DNA of 64,000 nucleotides from Capilliphycus robustus (GCF_034932365.1 NZ_JAYGHR010000081.1:1-64000); one strand, 5' to 3'. Positions 26,610 to 35,434 are shown, counted from the stretch's first letter. Numbers and translations are program-made. Notes: a model not told the origin generated them from the letters alone.

Positions 26610-27833
26610 CTATGGATCAATCCAGCGTCCATCTGCTTTGATTAAATTAATTAATTCTTCAACTCCTTTGTCTTCTGGCACCTTTTTCACTTCTTCTCGT
26701 CCGCGATATAACGAGATTTGACCCGGTTGTTTACCGACATAACCGTAGTCTGCATCTGCCATTTCCCCAGGGCCATTGACAATACAACCCATCACCGCAA
26801 TATCTAAACCGGTTAAATGTTTGGTGGCTTCTCGGACTTGATGCAGCACATTTTCGAGGTTAAACAAAGTCCGACCACAGGAAGGACAAGCTACATATTC
26901 AACCATCGTTTTTCGCAGTCCCAACGCTTGCAAAATACTATAGCAAACGGGAATTTCTTTTTCCGGTGCCTCGGTGAGAGAAACGCGAATCGTGTCACCA
27001 ATTCCATCGGCTAATAACGTACCAATCCCTGCGGTAGATTTTATTCGACCATATTCACCATCTCCGGCTTCTGTGACGCCTAAATGCAGGGGATATTCCA
27101 TTCCCAATTCATCCATGCGTTTCGCCATTAATCGATAGGCCGCTAACATCACGGGAACCCGAGACGCTTTCAAAGAAATGACTAAATTTTGGAAGTCTAA
27201 AGATTCACAAATGCGGATAAATTCTAACGCTGACTCAACCATTCCTTCGGGAGTATCGCCGTAGGTAAACAGCATTCGTTCGGCTAAAGAACCGTGATTA
27301 ACACCAATTCGCATCGCTTTTCCTTGATCCCGCAAGGAAACCACTAACGGTTCTAAAGTTTCTCGAATTTTTTCGCCAATTTCATCAAATTCAGATTGAG
27401 TATATTCGCTGCGATCAGATTTGGGTTTTTCAAATACATATAAACCAGGATTGATGCGAACTTTATCAACGTGTTTTGCAACTTCTAAGGCGATTTTCAT
27501 GCCATTATGATGAACATCCGCCACGAGGGGAACAGGTTGATAAGTTTGAGCGAGTTTTTGTTTAATTTCTCCGACGGCTTTGGCGTGACCCACACTCGGC
27601 ACCGTGACTCGCACAATTTCGCAGCCAATTTCATGTAAACGACGAATTGCCGCTACTGAACCGTCGATATCCATTGTATCTTCATTGATCATCGACTGCA
27701 CGACGACCGGATAACCCCCACCAATGGTAATAGTTCCGACTTGGACGGGACGGGTTTTGCGGCGATGAATCATTGTGTCAACAGGGGGTTGACTAGGGGT
27801 TGAATCTTCTGTGGGACGGGGTAGAGTTTGCAT
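26610..27833 (-). CDS. ispG: 4-hydroxy-3-methylbut-2-enyl diphosphate synthase
   Basis: IspG (GcpE) reduces MEcPP to HMBPP in the MEP isoprenoid pathway using a [4Fe-4S] cluster and, in cyanobacteria, ferredoxin. The 407-residue product begins with the family block RRKTRPVQVGTITIGGG and VVVQSMINEDT, and supplies cluster cysteines in CPSCGRTLF and GCIVNGPGE. Length matches the single-domain bacterial type. It is followed by an intergenic run of CAGTGACCAGT-type repeats. Confidence 0.97.
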   Translation of the reverse strand: MQTLPRPTEDSTPSQPPVDTMIHRRKTRPVQVGTITIGGGYPVVVQSMINEDTMDIDGSVAAIRRLHEIGCEIVRVTVPSVGHAKAVGEIKQKLAQTYQPVPLVADVHHNGMKIALEVAKHVDKVRINPGLYVFEKPKSDRSEYTQSEFDEIGEKIRETLEPLVVSLRDQGKAMRIGVNHGSLAERMLFTYGDTPEGMVESALEFIRICESLDFQNLVISLKASRVPVMLAAYRLMAKRMDELGMEYPLHLGVTEAGDGEYGRIKSTAGIGTLLADGIGDTIRVSLTEAPEKEIPVCYSILQALGLRKTMVEYVACPSCGRTLFNLENVLHQVREATKHLTGLDIAVMGCIVNGPGEMADADYGYVGKQPGQISLYRGREEVKKVPEDKGVEELINLIKADGRWIDP

Positions 27834-27924
27834 AGTGAGTTGTCGATGGCTGTAACAGAGATTTCAAAATATTTTTTCTCCTATTTATTAGGTTGCCATA
27901 GAAGGGGCATTTGTGGGAGAGGTG

Positions 27925-28010
27925 TTTTCAGTGACCAGTTTTACAGTGACCAGTGACCAGTGTTTTCAGTGACCAGTTTTGCAGTGACCAGTGACCCGTT
28001 TTTACAGTAG
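27925..28010. repeat. CAGTGACCAGT repeat cluster
   Basis: Several copies of CAGTGACCAGT, some preceded by TTTT(A/G/C), lie between the ispG start and the SDR fragment. The same family, with longer runs and inverted copies, occurs at 54465-54665. It is a short dispersed intergenic repeat typical of filamentous cyanobacteria. Confidence 0.8.
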
Positions 28011-28022
28011 CTTGACTTGATT

Positions 28023-28600
28023 TTAGATATAAATCATTTTGTGGGTCATTCCACCATCAACAACTACATTGATACCTGTGATAAATGTTGCTTCTTCTGA
28101 TGCTAAATAAACCACCATTGCGGTAATATCTTTCGGCTGTCCGACTCGTCCGACAGGGTGTTGTTGATGATCTTTTTCGGTCAGTTTAGAGGCTTGATAT
28201 TCTGAGGTAACAATCCAACCGGGACTCACACAATTAACCCGAATATCCGGCCCTAAACTGTTTGCTAAGGCATGAGTTAAAGCGACTAAACCGCCTTTAG
28301 CTGTTGAATAAATTTCTGTATTCGGTTCTGACATTAAGGCGCGTGTTGAAGCAATATTGATAATTGTACCTTGATGTTTTCGCAAATGGGGAACCGCATA
28401 TTTTGTACAGAGAAAAGCGCCCGTTAAATTAACGGTTAATACTTTATGCCAACTTTCTAAACTCAACTGTTCGATGGGGTCATTTTCAGGATTGGAAATC
28501 GCCCCATTATTCACTAAAATATCCAAACGTCTAAATAATTCTATTGTTTGATGGATGGCAGTTTTAACGGATTCTTCGTTAGAAATATTAGTCTGAAAAA
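28023..28600 (-). pseudogene. Short-chain dehydrogenase/reductase, 5'-truncated
   Basis: The open frame gives an SDR C-terminal two-thirds with NNG (MDILVNNGAIS), the catalytic Ser (NIASTRA), YxxxK (YSTAKGG) and the terminal GINVVVDGG. A methionine at 28526 could start 167 residues, but homologous-looking sequence continues upstream (SNEESVKTAIHQTIELFRR) until about 28597, where a stop interrupts it. The glycine-rich cofactor motif TGxxxGIG and first two strands are absent, so NAD(P) binding is lost and the gene is probably dead. It ends up 40 bases after the RNase III gene on the same strand. Confidence 0.75.
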
Positions 28601-28639
28601 ATAATCAATTTATCTTGAACGGGTCTATTTTATCCAAGA

Positions 28640-29827
28640 CTATAGCAAATCCCAACGCCTAAGTGCATCGATAGCGGCTTGTTTTTCAGCTTCTTTTTTC
28701 TTTTTTCCAGTTCCTTCGCCGTAAAATTCTCCATTAATTATAACTTGAACTTCAAAAGTTTTATCGTGATCGTTCCCCGTTTCATCAACCAGAACATATT
28801 CGGGAATGGGTAGATTATTTGTTTGTGCTATATTCTGCAAACGTCCTTTAGGATCGATTAAAGTTTGCTGAGGAATATGACTGTCAACTGTTCCAGTATC
28901 AACCGACTCAAAAAACGGTTTTATTAATTCTCGCACCGCTTCAATTCCAGAGTCTAAATAATAAGCGCCGATAACGGCTTCAAATGTGTTACTCAACAGC
29001 GAAGATTTTGTTCTACCGCCCTGTAATTCCTCTCCTTTTCCTAACTGTATCCACTCCCCTAAATTGAGTTGAATTGCAAATTGAGCGAATTGAGAATTAT
29101 CTACAAGGTTAGAACGGCGACGGGTGAGTTCTCCTTCATCACGACGATGGGAATATTGTTCATACAGATAATCCCCCGCTAAAAAGTTTAATACAGAATC
29201 TCCCAAAAATTCCAATTGTTCATTATCGCCCTGAGTTTGTGTCGGATTTTCAAAAACATAAGTGCGGTGAGTTAAAGCCCGTTTAAGCAGTCTAGCATCT
29301 TGAAAGGGGATTTTTTCCAGAAGTTCTTTTAAACGTTCTCTAACGGATGATTCTTCGCCGGAGATTTGACTTTGATCGGGTCGAGATTGTTCTTTGAGTA
29401 ACCGTTTTAATATTTCTTGTTTATGCTGATTAATTAACGTTTCCTGTTCTGCCGCACCAATTGTATTTAATAGCCGAGACATACTATCTAAAGCGCGATA
29501 GGTATCTTCTGTGGAAAAAGTAACTTGATGCGCCCATTTGTTACGAACGTCAATTAATTCACTGACTAAAGCCCTTTCCACTGAAGATAAATGAGGCTTA
29601 AAAACCTTCTCCCATCGCTTATTAATAATATTGAGGATTACAGAAATATCTTCTTTTAAAGTGTCTTCAAATGTTCGTTTTAATGTGGCATCTTTTGAGA
29701 GTGCTTTTTCAGCTTGAGAAAGCCATTGACCTCCATAAGCTTCTTTCATACGTTGTTCAAAATAAGGATATAAACCTTGTTTTAACAAGTCTAAGCATCG
29801 ACCAATTCTGTCACGGTTGTTGATCAT
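28640..29827 (-). CDS. rnc: HEPN-RNase III fusion protein
   Basis: A 395-residue protein, about 170 longer than normal RNase III. Residues 1-135 match Swt1-type HEPN domains (RIGRCLDLLKQGLYPYFEQ, then DVRNKWAHQ) with an RX4H motif, R95 to H100, the pattern used by HEPN ribonucleases. From about residue 165 comes RNase III: signature LEFLGDSVLNFL (catalytic E206, D210), the second acidic cluster NTFEAVIGAYYLDSG, and a dsRNA-binding domain from about 315 to the end (GKGKKKKEAEKQAA type, here GTGKKKKEAEKQAA). The HEPN could be a second nuclease or a binding module. Cyanobacteria often have several RNase III-like proteins. Confidence 0.88.
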   Translation of the reverse strand: MINNRDRIGRCLDLLKQGLYPYFEQRMKEAYGGQWLSQAEKALSKDATLKRTFEDTLKEDISVILNIINKRWEKVFKPHLSSVERALVSELIDVRNKWAHQVTFSTEDTYRALDSMSRLLNTIGAAEQETLINQHKQEILKRLLKEQSRPDQSQISGEESSVRERLKELLEKIPFQDARLLKRALTHRTYVFENPTQTQGDNEQLEFLGDSVLNFLAGDYLYEQYSHRRDEGELTRRRSNLVDNSQFAQFAIQLNLGEWIQLGKGEELQGGRTKSSLLSNTFEAVIGAYYLDSGIEAVRELIKPFFESVDTGTVDSHIPQQTLIDPKGRLQNIAQTNNLPIPEYVLVDETGNDHDKTFEVQVIINGEFYGEGTGKKKKEAEKQAAIDALRRWDLL

Positions 29828-30389
29828 AGTAGGTTAGATGAGTTCTAATGGTTCATATGTTAACTACACAATCTTAACAACTTAATTCCAGAAATTATCC
29901 TGAAAATCCCCTGAAAATTTTTAGATTGTTTCATCTGTTATATCAGGATAGATAATTTCATCATTTACAATAATACAAAATTTATATGATTTTCACGGGT
30001 GTAGGGGCGTGTAGGGGCGTGTAGGGGCGTGTAGGGGCGCAAGGCTTGCGCCCTCTGATGCGCCCTCTGATGCGCCCTTTCATGGTCTGTTTCATTCAAT
30101 TAAATCTAAATAATGCGTCAATTTTCACAAGCTAATATTGGGGTCGGGCGGGTTTAGTTTAATCTCTGATTTGTATTATAGATCTTGGCTGAACCCGCCC
30201 CTACGAGAATTTTATTTTTGAATAAAAACCCGGTTTCTTTGAGAAACCGGGTTTTTGGGGTTAGGGTTTTTAGAGGAATAAAAACCGGGTTTTTGGAGTT
30301 AGGGTTTTTAGAGGAATAAAAACCGGGTTTTTGGGGTTAGGGTTTTTAGAGGAATAAAAACCGGGTTTTTGGAGTTAGGGTTTTTGGGG
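29828..30389. other. Repeat-packed intergenic region between rnc and valS
   Basis: About 560 bases without a gene. It contains four units of GTGTAGGGGC (about 29998-30038), a 19-base palindrome GGGCGCAAGGCTTGCGCCC (30035-30053), the inverted repeat GGGCGGGTT/AACCCGCCC (about 30147-30202), the palindrome AACCCGGTTTC/GAAACCGGGTT (about 30228-30254), and a 38-bp tandem array. Confidence 0.85.
30246..30387. repeat. 38-bp tandem repeat, about four copies
   Basis: ACCGGGTTTTTGG recurs at 30246, 30284, 30322 and 30360, each followed by (G/A)GTTAGGGTTTTTAGAGG and AATAAAA. The period is exactly 38. The AAAACC/GGTTTT parts are self-complementary, so the array might serve as serial terminators for valS, which ends at 30390. 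Confidence 0.93.
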
Positions 30390-33128
30390 TTAGGAATTGG
30401 ACTGAAGTTGTTGTAAGCGATCGCGTAAAATCTCGGCTTGTTTTTCGGCTTCTGCTAACGCATCTCTGGCTGTTTGCACAACTTCTGGGTCAGCTTTATC
30501 GACAAAATTCCGATTACTTAACCGCCGAGAAATTGATTCGATTTCCTTCTGGACTTTCTCTAATTTTTTCTCGGTTCGTTGTTGTAAACCCGCAAGATCA
30601 ACCACACCCGCCAACGGTATTAACGCTTGAACCGTACCAATTACACCCGCGATGGTTTGACCTAAATCTTCGGGTAAAGTCTCAGTAATATTCAAGGTTT
30701 CAATCTTCACTAAATCTTTGAGATAGTCTTCCCCTTTTGTGAGGATATCCCGTTCTTTTGCATTTTCACTTTGCAGAATTGCGGTAACTTTTACTTTCGG
30801 TTTAATATCTGCATCCGCCCGCAGGTTTCTTAACGTCCGAATAGTTCCAAAAATTAACTCGAATTCGGTTTCTAGTTCCTCATTAATTAACCCTGTTTCT
30901 AACTGTGGATAAGACTGAACCGCTAAACAATCTTCTTCGCCCGTTTGGGTTAACGTATGCCAAATTTCCTCGGTAATATGAGGCATAAACGGATGCAACA
31001 GCTTCAGAATTCCTTCTAAAACGTATGCTAATGTTTGTTGGGCGACTTGTTTTGAGGCTGTATTTTCACCTTGTAAACGGGGTTTAACCAGTTCAATATA
31101 CCAGTCACAAAAATCACCCCAGATGAACTCATATTGTTCTCGGGCTGCTTCTCCTAAGCCGTAACTTTCCAGATAATCACAGGTTTGTTTAACGGTTTTA
31201 TGGAAGCGAGACAATATCCATTTATCGCACAATTCTAACTTTTCGTTATCCGGTTGTCCCAACTGTTGAGGGCTTTTTCCCTCTAAATTCATCATCACAA
31301 ACCGAGACGCATTCCAAATTTTATTGGTAAAGTTGCGGGAGGTTTCAACAGAACCCGATTCATCTTTTTCGCGGTCATATTCTAGACGAATATCCTGACC
31401 CGCCCCCATGACTTCTCGAATTAAAGTATATCGAACCGCATCGGTTCCATACTTATTAATCAGCAATAACGGGTCAATACCATTTCCGGCAGTTTTTGAC
31501 ATTTTCTTGCCGTTTTCATCGAGAATTAACCCGTGAATATAAACGGTTTTAAAGGGCATTTTATCCATAAAATATCCCGCCATCATCGTCATCCGGGCGA
31601 CCCAGAAGAAGATAATATCAAAGCCTGTTGATAGGGTATTTGTCGGGAAATAGGTTGCTAAATCTGCCGTTTCTTCGGGCCATCCTAACGTTGAAAACGG
31701 CCATAAACCGGATGAAAACCAAGTATCTAATACATCGGGTTCTTGTTGCAATTTAACGTCTTTGCCAAATTTTTCAGTAGCTTTTTTAACGGCTTCTTCT
31801 TCGGTTTTGGCGACAACAAACGGCGTATTGTCGGTAATTTCTCCGTCTGTTTCGCTAACAGCATACCAAGCGGGAATTTGATGTCCCCACCACAGTTGTC
31901 GAGAAATACACCAATCTTCTAATTTTACCAACCAATCTCGATAAACTTTCATCCAACGTTCGGGTGCAAAAGCGGGAGAATCTTCGTTATCGAGACAATT
32001 TAACGCCTTATCAGCTAACGGTCTAATTTTCACAAACCACTGAGTTGATAATAGCGGTTCGATAGGAACTTTTCCGCGATCGCTATAGGGAACACTATGT
32101 TTATAGTCTTCTATTTTAACTAAAAATCCCTCTTTTTCCAACTGTTTAACCACATTTTTTCGGGCGACAAATCGATCTTCTCCTTCAAAGCTTCCCGCAT
32201 TTTCATTCAACGAACCATTTTTATTTAAAATATTAATCATCGGCAGTTGATGACGTTGACCCATTTGAAAATCGTTCGGGTCGTGGGCGGGTGTTACTTT
32301 GACACAACCCGTTCCAAATTCTGGGTCAACAAATTCATCGGCGATAATCGGAATTTCCCGGTTCATAATCGGTAATGTTACCGTTTTTCCGATTAAATGT
32401 TTGTAGCGAGGATCATTGGGATTGACTGCAACTGCGGTATCGCCTAACATGGTTTCAGGGCGAGTTGTGGCGACTTCTACATAACCATTCCCTTCAGTTA
32501 AAGGATAACGAAAATGCCACAAATTCCCCTGAACTTCTTTATTTTCAACCTCAACATCTGACACCGCAGATTCACTCGCAGGACACCAATTTACCATGTA
32601 TTGACCGCGATAAATTAGCCCGTCTTCATACAACCGAACAAAGGCTTCAATTACTGCATTGGCTAACCCAACATCGAGGGTAAAACGTTCTCTCGTCCAG
32701 TCAGCAGAAATTCCTAAACGTCGCAGTTGTCCTGTAATTGTACCGCTTGATTGTTCTTTCCATTCCCAAGCCCGTTCAAGAAATTTTTCTCGTCCTAAAT
32801 CAAAGCGAGTTTTTCCTTCTTGTTTGAGTTGTCGTTCAATAACACTATGAACCGCAATACTCGCATGGTCAGTTCCGGGAAGATAAAGCGTATTATAGCC
32901 TTTCATCCGATGATAACGAATGAGGGTATCAATCAAGGAATTATTGAAAGCGTGACCCATGTGCAGGCTTCCCGTGACGTTGGGGGGCGGAATCATAATA
33001 CAATAGGGTGAGCCGGGATGGTTGGGGTCGGCTTTGAAGGTTTGTTTCTCCTCCCAGTAGGTTTGCCATTTGGCTTCGGTGGTAAACGGGTCGTATTTGC
33101 TGGGAAGGTTAGGGATAGTTGAGGTCAT
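30390..33128 (-). CDS. valS: Valyl-tRNA synthetase
   Basis: Class Ia synthetase charging tRNA-Val, with editing of mis-activated threonine. The 912-residue product has HIGH as LHMGH (PNVTGSLHMGHAF), KMSKS as KMSKT (GKKMSKTAGNGIDP), the CP1 editing domain with TTRPETMLGDTAVAV, and a C-terminal coiled-coil (LAGLQQRTEKKLEKVQKEI). The ATG at 33128 giving MTSTIPNLPSKYDP is preferred; the frame is open to 33173. No T-box or other leader is visible. Confidence 0.97.
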   Translation of the reverse strand: MTSTIPNLPSKYDPFTTEAKWQTYWEEKQTFKADPNHPGSPYCIMIPPPNVTGSLHMGHAFNNSLIDTLIRYHRMKGYNTLYLPGTDHASIAVHSVIERQLKQEGKTRFDLGREKFLERAWEWKEQSSGTITGQLRRLGISADWTRERFTLDVGLANAVIEAFVRLYEDGLIYRGQYMVNWCPASESAVSDVEVENKEVQGNLWHFRYPLTEGNGYVEVATTRPETMLGDTAVAVNPNDPRYKHLIGKTVTLPIMNREIPIIADEFVDPEFGTGCVKVTPAHDPNDFQMGQRHQLPMINILNKNGSLNENAGSFEGEDRFVARKNVVKQLEKEGFLVKIEDYKHSVPYSDRGKVPIEPLLSTQWFVKIRPLADKALNCLDNEDSPAFAPERWMKVYRDWLVKLEDWCISRQLWWGHQIPAWYAVSETDGEITDNTPFVVAKTEEEAVKKATEKFGKDVKLQQEPDVLDTWFSSGLWPFSTLGWPEETADLATYFPTNTLSTGFDIIFFWVARMTMMAGYFMDKMPFKTVYIHGLILDENGKKMSKTAGNGIDPLLLINKYGTDAVRYTLIREVMGAGQDIRLEYDREKDESGSVETSRNFTNKIWNASRFVMMNLEGKSPQQLGQPDNEKLELCDKWILSRFHKTVKQTCDYLESYGLGEAAREQYEFIWGDFCDWYIELVKPRLQGENTASKQVAQQTLAYVLEGILKLLHPFMPHITEEIWHTLTQTGEEDCLAVQSYPQLETGLINEELETEFELIFGTIRTLRNLRADADIKPKVKVTAILQSENAKERDILTKGEDYLKDLVKIETLNITETLPEDLGQTIAGVIGTVQALIPLAGVVDLAGLQQRTEKKLEKVQKEIESISRRLSNRNFVDKADPEVVQTARDALAEAEKQAEILRDRLQQLQSNS

Positions 33129-33449
33129 GGGCGATAATTGCAGACAATGTGAGCGTTTTGATGCTCTTAACATTTTGCCACAAAGCCAGAAGACCTAGAA
33201 ACTTAATCTCGAACTTCTCAACTTTTACGGAAATTTCTACCAACAAAAAACAAACTCCCTGGGTTAGAGGGAGATAAGCGTTTGATGGGGTTTTGTTTTA
33301 ATAATCCTCAAGTGGTTTGACAAGCTTTAGAAACGGTTGAAAAAGACGTTAAAATTGTGATTGATCAGTACAAAAGGATTTATATTCCGAGCGATGTTAC
33401 TAATACTGCAACGTTTGTTCGCTCTGTTTCTCGGTTGTCAAAAATCAGA
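33129..33449. other. Intergenic region with a possible gene remnant
   Basis: A hairpin CTCCCT/AGGGAG lies at about 33256-33274. From an ATG at about 33282 a frame reads MGFCFNNPQVV, hits a TGA, then continues as QALETVEKDVKIVIDQYKRI, and YIPSDVTNTATFVRSVSRLSK, up to the neighbouring gene's 3' end. The composition looks coding, so it may be a decayed gene, but no family is recognised. Confidence 0.3.
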
Positions 33450-33809
33450 CTACTGCTCATAATATTCGTAAGTGTCGCCATCGCACACACTCACACCGGA
33501 TTGAATTAAAGCCCCTTCTCCGACTGTTCCCTCGGCATTTGGCCCTAAAACGCCCATGAAGTCGTACAGACAATCTCCGCGACCATCATCAATTACAATA
33601 GTGACTGATTCTCCAGGTCCAAGAACGTCACTACCTAAAATATCTTCTTCCCAGTCCTCAACTTGAGGGGGTGAAGCGTAGAACTCTTGTAAATTGCGAC
33701 TGGTACGATTAACTAAGGTAAAGCTAACACTTTCAGTTTCGGCTTGAGCTTGCGTAGCGAACAGACCTATGATTAAGACTAACCCAAACACTACCCTTGA
33801 TTTCAACAT
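33450..33809 (-). CDS. Small secreted cyanobacterial protein
   Basis: A 119-residue exported protein: signal peptide MLKSRVVFGLVLIIGLFATQAQA, then a compact acidic domain with FTLVNRTSRNLQEFYASPP, DWEEDILG, GESVTIVIDDGRGDCLYDF and two cysteine pairs. This pattern belongs to a family of small secreted cyanobacterial proteins that databases sometimes mislabel argininosuccinate lyase. The role is unknown. The ATG at 33809 gives a clean signal peptide; the frame is open to 33863. Confidence 0.75.
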   Translation of the reverse strand: MLKSRVVFGLVLIIGLFATQAQAETESVSFTLVNRTSRNLQEFYASPPQVEDWEEDILGSDVLGPGESVTIVIDDGRGDCLYDFMGVLGPNAEGTVGEGALIQSGVSVCDGDTYEYYEQ

Positions 33810-34021
33810 TGCTATTGCCCTGCTGTGCTTTATTAATTCGAGTCTACTGCTACCCACCCTCAAGTCGCATCAGGACATTTACGGAATTCTGTTGATGTCT
33901 CACTGTCTCGAAAATCCGTAATTTCACGTAAATAGATGACAGGTATCGGGAGGTGGGGTTCCGGGGAAGACCTGATGAAGAAATAAGTAAATTTACCTCT
34001 CCACAGTTGAACAAGAATAGT

Positions 34022-34027
34022 TATAAT
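34022..34027 (+). promoter_or_regulatory. Candidate -10 element of the 6S-like RNA
   Basis: A perfect TATAAT stands seven bases before the inferred 5' end of the structured RNA at 34034. No -35 hexamer lies at the usual spacing (TTGAAC at 34007 is too close), so it may rely on other contacts. Confidence 0.45.
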
Positions 34028-34033
34028 AGTGAA

Positions 34034-34218
34034 CAGGTTCTGCTGCGGCGTTGGTGACTGCCTTTATGTTTTTTTGATCTGTAAATCTCAATATTCGGGA
34101 ACCAGAGAAACTTTGAGTGGCAGTATACCGGACTTAGCATCCGGAAACTTCAAGCTCAACAAAGGTACCCACTTTAAAAAAGTATATTGAGGTCAAAAAC
34201 TGGGGTAAAACGGCGCTG
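34034..34218 (+). ncRNA. ssrS: Rod-shaped structured RNA, probable 6S RNA
   Basis: The two ends pair through AGGTT/AGCCT and GC-GCG-CGTT with AACG-CGC-GC, then GCC-TTTA with TAAA-GGC, TTTTTGATC with GGTCAAAAA, CTCAATAT (34087-34094) with ATATTGAG (34184-34191), GGGAACC with GGTACCC, and a terminal stem CCGGA/TCCGG (34128-34144). A small hairpin ACTTT/AAAGT (about 34170-34182) sits on the 3' side of the middle. Such a rod of about 185 bases with a central bubble and a 3'-side hairpin is the form of 6S RNA, the RNA polymerase regulator, and cyanobacterial 6S RNAs are close to this length. The match is structural; I could not align it to a known sequence. Confidence 0.5.
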
Positions 34219-34302
34219 CGGTAAGCCTACATCTGAACGATACAAGTGTGTTCTCCAGTTTGTCCTGTGTGAACACCAAGATGTTTGTAGGGTTTTTGAG
34301 AA
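34213..34302 (+). ncRNA. Second stem-loop domain downstream of the 6S-like RNA
   Basis: CCTACA (34216 on) pairs with TGTAGG (about 34285-34291), TCT with AGA, and inside GTGTTC (about 34247-34252) pairs with GAACAC (34270-34275). It shares its first bases with the end of the 6S-like rod and is followed by the terminator at 34321. It could be a precursor tail, an independent RNA, or a leader of the SGNH hydrolase gene. Confidence 0.4.
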
Positions 34303-34320
34303 TTTTCAAGTTTGGGAGGA

Positions 34321-34361
34321 TTTAAGCCAGTCCGATGCTAAGATTGGCTTAAATTTTTTTA
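34321..34361 (+). terminator. Strong intrinsic terminator
   Basis: TTTAAGCCA and TTGGCTTAAA form a 9-bp stem with a loop of about 13 bases, followed by TTTTTTT. It ends only about 12 bases before the ATG of the SGNH hydrolase gene, so it closes the preceding RNA unit or attenuates that gene. Confidence 0.85.
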
Positions 34362-34373
34362 CTTTTTAGTCTT

Positions 34374-35339
34374 ATGTCTGTGCCTAAAACGGGTTTAGAA
34401 ATGTTCCAGCAACGGCTTGTCGCTCTCTATAACAAGCAAATATACACCCGTTTACCAACTCCTGCTTTTACTCCCCTTTCTCGGGACTGGATACAGATTT
34501 TTCACGATGAAGCTCAGTTAATGAAACAAGTCATTGCTTCTCAATCTAATTCTACACGTTTGGGGGTTTTATTGGGGGATTCTCTAAGTATGTGGTTTCC
34601 CGCTTCTTTGCTTCCTGAAGGAAGATTTTGGCTAAATCAAGGGATTTCTGGAGATACAACCGGAGGAATTTGTAAACGGTTGTTTGCTTTAGATGCGGTT
34701 AAACCGGATGCAATTTATATTCTCGCTGGAATTAACGATTTAAAGTTAAAAACGCCGCTCAAGATTATTATAACAAACTATCGCCGCATTTTGCAAGATT
34801 TACAACAAAAACATCCGAATTGTCAGCTTTTTGTTCAATCTTTATTTCCGACTGCATTACCCAGTCAGTTTTTATCTTTTACCCTTCCCAATTCTCAAAT
34901 TCTGCAACTCAACCAAGAACTGAAAATACTCGCTCAACAAGCAGGTGCTATTTATCTCGATTTTCATTCTCGCTTTAGCGATCATTCAGGTAATTTGCAG
35001 TCAAAATTCACAACAGATGGATTACATTTAAGTCTGGTTGGTTATCAAGTGTGGCAATTTGCTTTATCTCAAAGCGAATCTCGTTTGGCAAAAAAAAGAG
35101 ATGAAAAGTATCAGAAATGGCTGCTATCTTCGCCCGAATTTAAGTTAAATGGAAAGTCCTATCGTTGGATTTCCTACAGCGTTAAACCGCGAGATACTTT
35201 AAAAACGATTGCTCTGGAAGTCTTTGGAACGGATGAATTTGACTACTGTGATTTGATTGCCATCCGAAATCAGCTCATTTCTGAATCGGTTCAAGACTAT
35301 CAACGGCTTGAAATTCCTGTGATTCAATCCCCTGATTAA
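34374..35339 (+). CDS. SGNH/GDSL-type hydrolase
   Basis: A 321-residue esterase/lipase-like enzyme with block I GDSLSMW (nucleophile Ser), block II NQGISGDTT, block III GINDLK and block V DGLHLS (catalytic His). After residue of about 255 comes a segment YSVKPRDTLKTIALEVFG resembling a LysM-like wall-binding motif. No signal peptide is evident. The ATG follows a terminator with no Shine-Dalgarno, so an internal start such as the Met at residue 10 is possible. Confidence 0.87.
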   Translation: MSVPKTGLEMFQQRLVALYNKQIYTRLPTPAFTPLSRDWIQIFHDEAQLMKQVIASQSNSTRLGVLLGDSLSMWFPASLLPEGRFWLNQGISGDTTGGICKRLFALDAVKPDAIYILAGINDLKLKTPLKIIITNYRRILQDLQQKHPNCQLFVQSLFPTALPSQFLSFTLPNSQILQLNQELKILAQQAGAIYLDFHSRFSDHSGNLQSKFTTDGLHLSLVGYQVWQFALSQSESRLAKKRDEKYQKWLLSSPEFKLNGKSYRWISYSVKPRDTLKTIALEVFGTDEFDYCDLIAIRNQLISESVQDYQRLEIPVIQSPD

Positions 35340-35363
35340 ACCGACCAAAAATCTAAATAAGTA

Positions 35364-35411
35364 AAAGCAGACTCTCTACTGAATGTGAACTTCGAGTTTC
35401 TAGTCTGCTTT
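35364..35411. terminator. Bidirectional terminator hairpin
   Basis: AAAGCAGACT (35364-35373) and AGTCTGCTTT (35402-35411) form a perfect 10-bp stem with a 28-base loop, flanked by A-rich sequence, between two converging genes. Confidence 0.75.
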
Positions 35412-35434
35412 GATCACAACTTTTAAGGATTAAT

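Noticed and set aside
30246..30387. 38-bp regularly spaced repeats resembling a CRISPR array
   Set aside because: The copies abut directly with no unique spacers, and no cas gene is near. It is a plain tandem repeat. The 57-bp and 31-bp arrays fail for the same reason.
33282..33449. Functional gene between valS and the small secreted protein
   Set aside because: An in-frame TGA interrupts it after 11 codons and it has no recognisable family; kept only as a possible remnant in the intergenic note.
34034..34361. tmRNA or RNase P RNA
   Set aside because: No tRNA-like T arm or tag-peptide frame, and none of the conserved RNase P core blocks (such as GAGGAAAGTCC), can be found.
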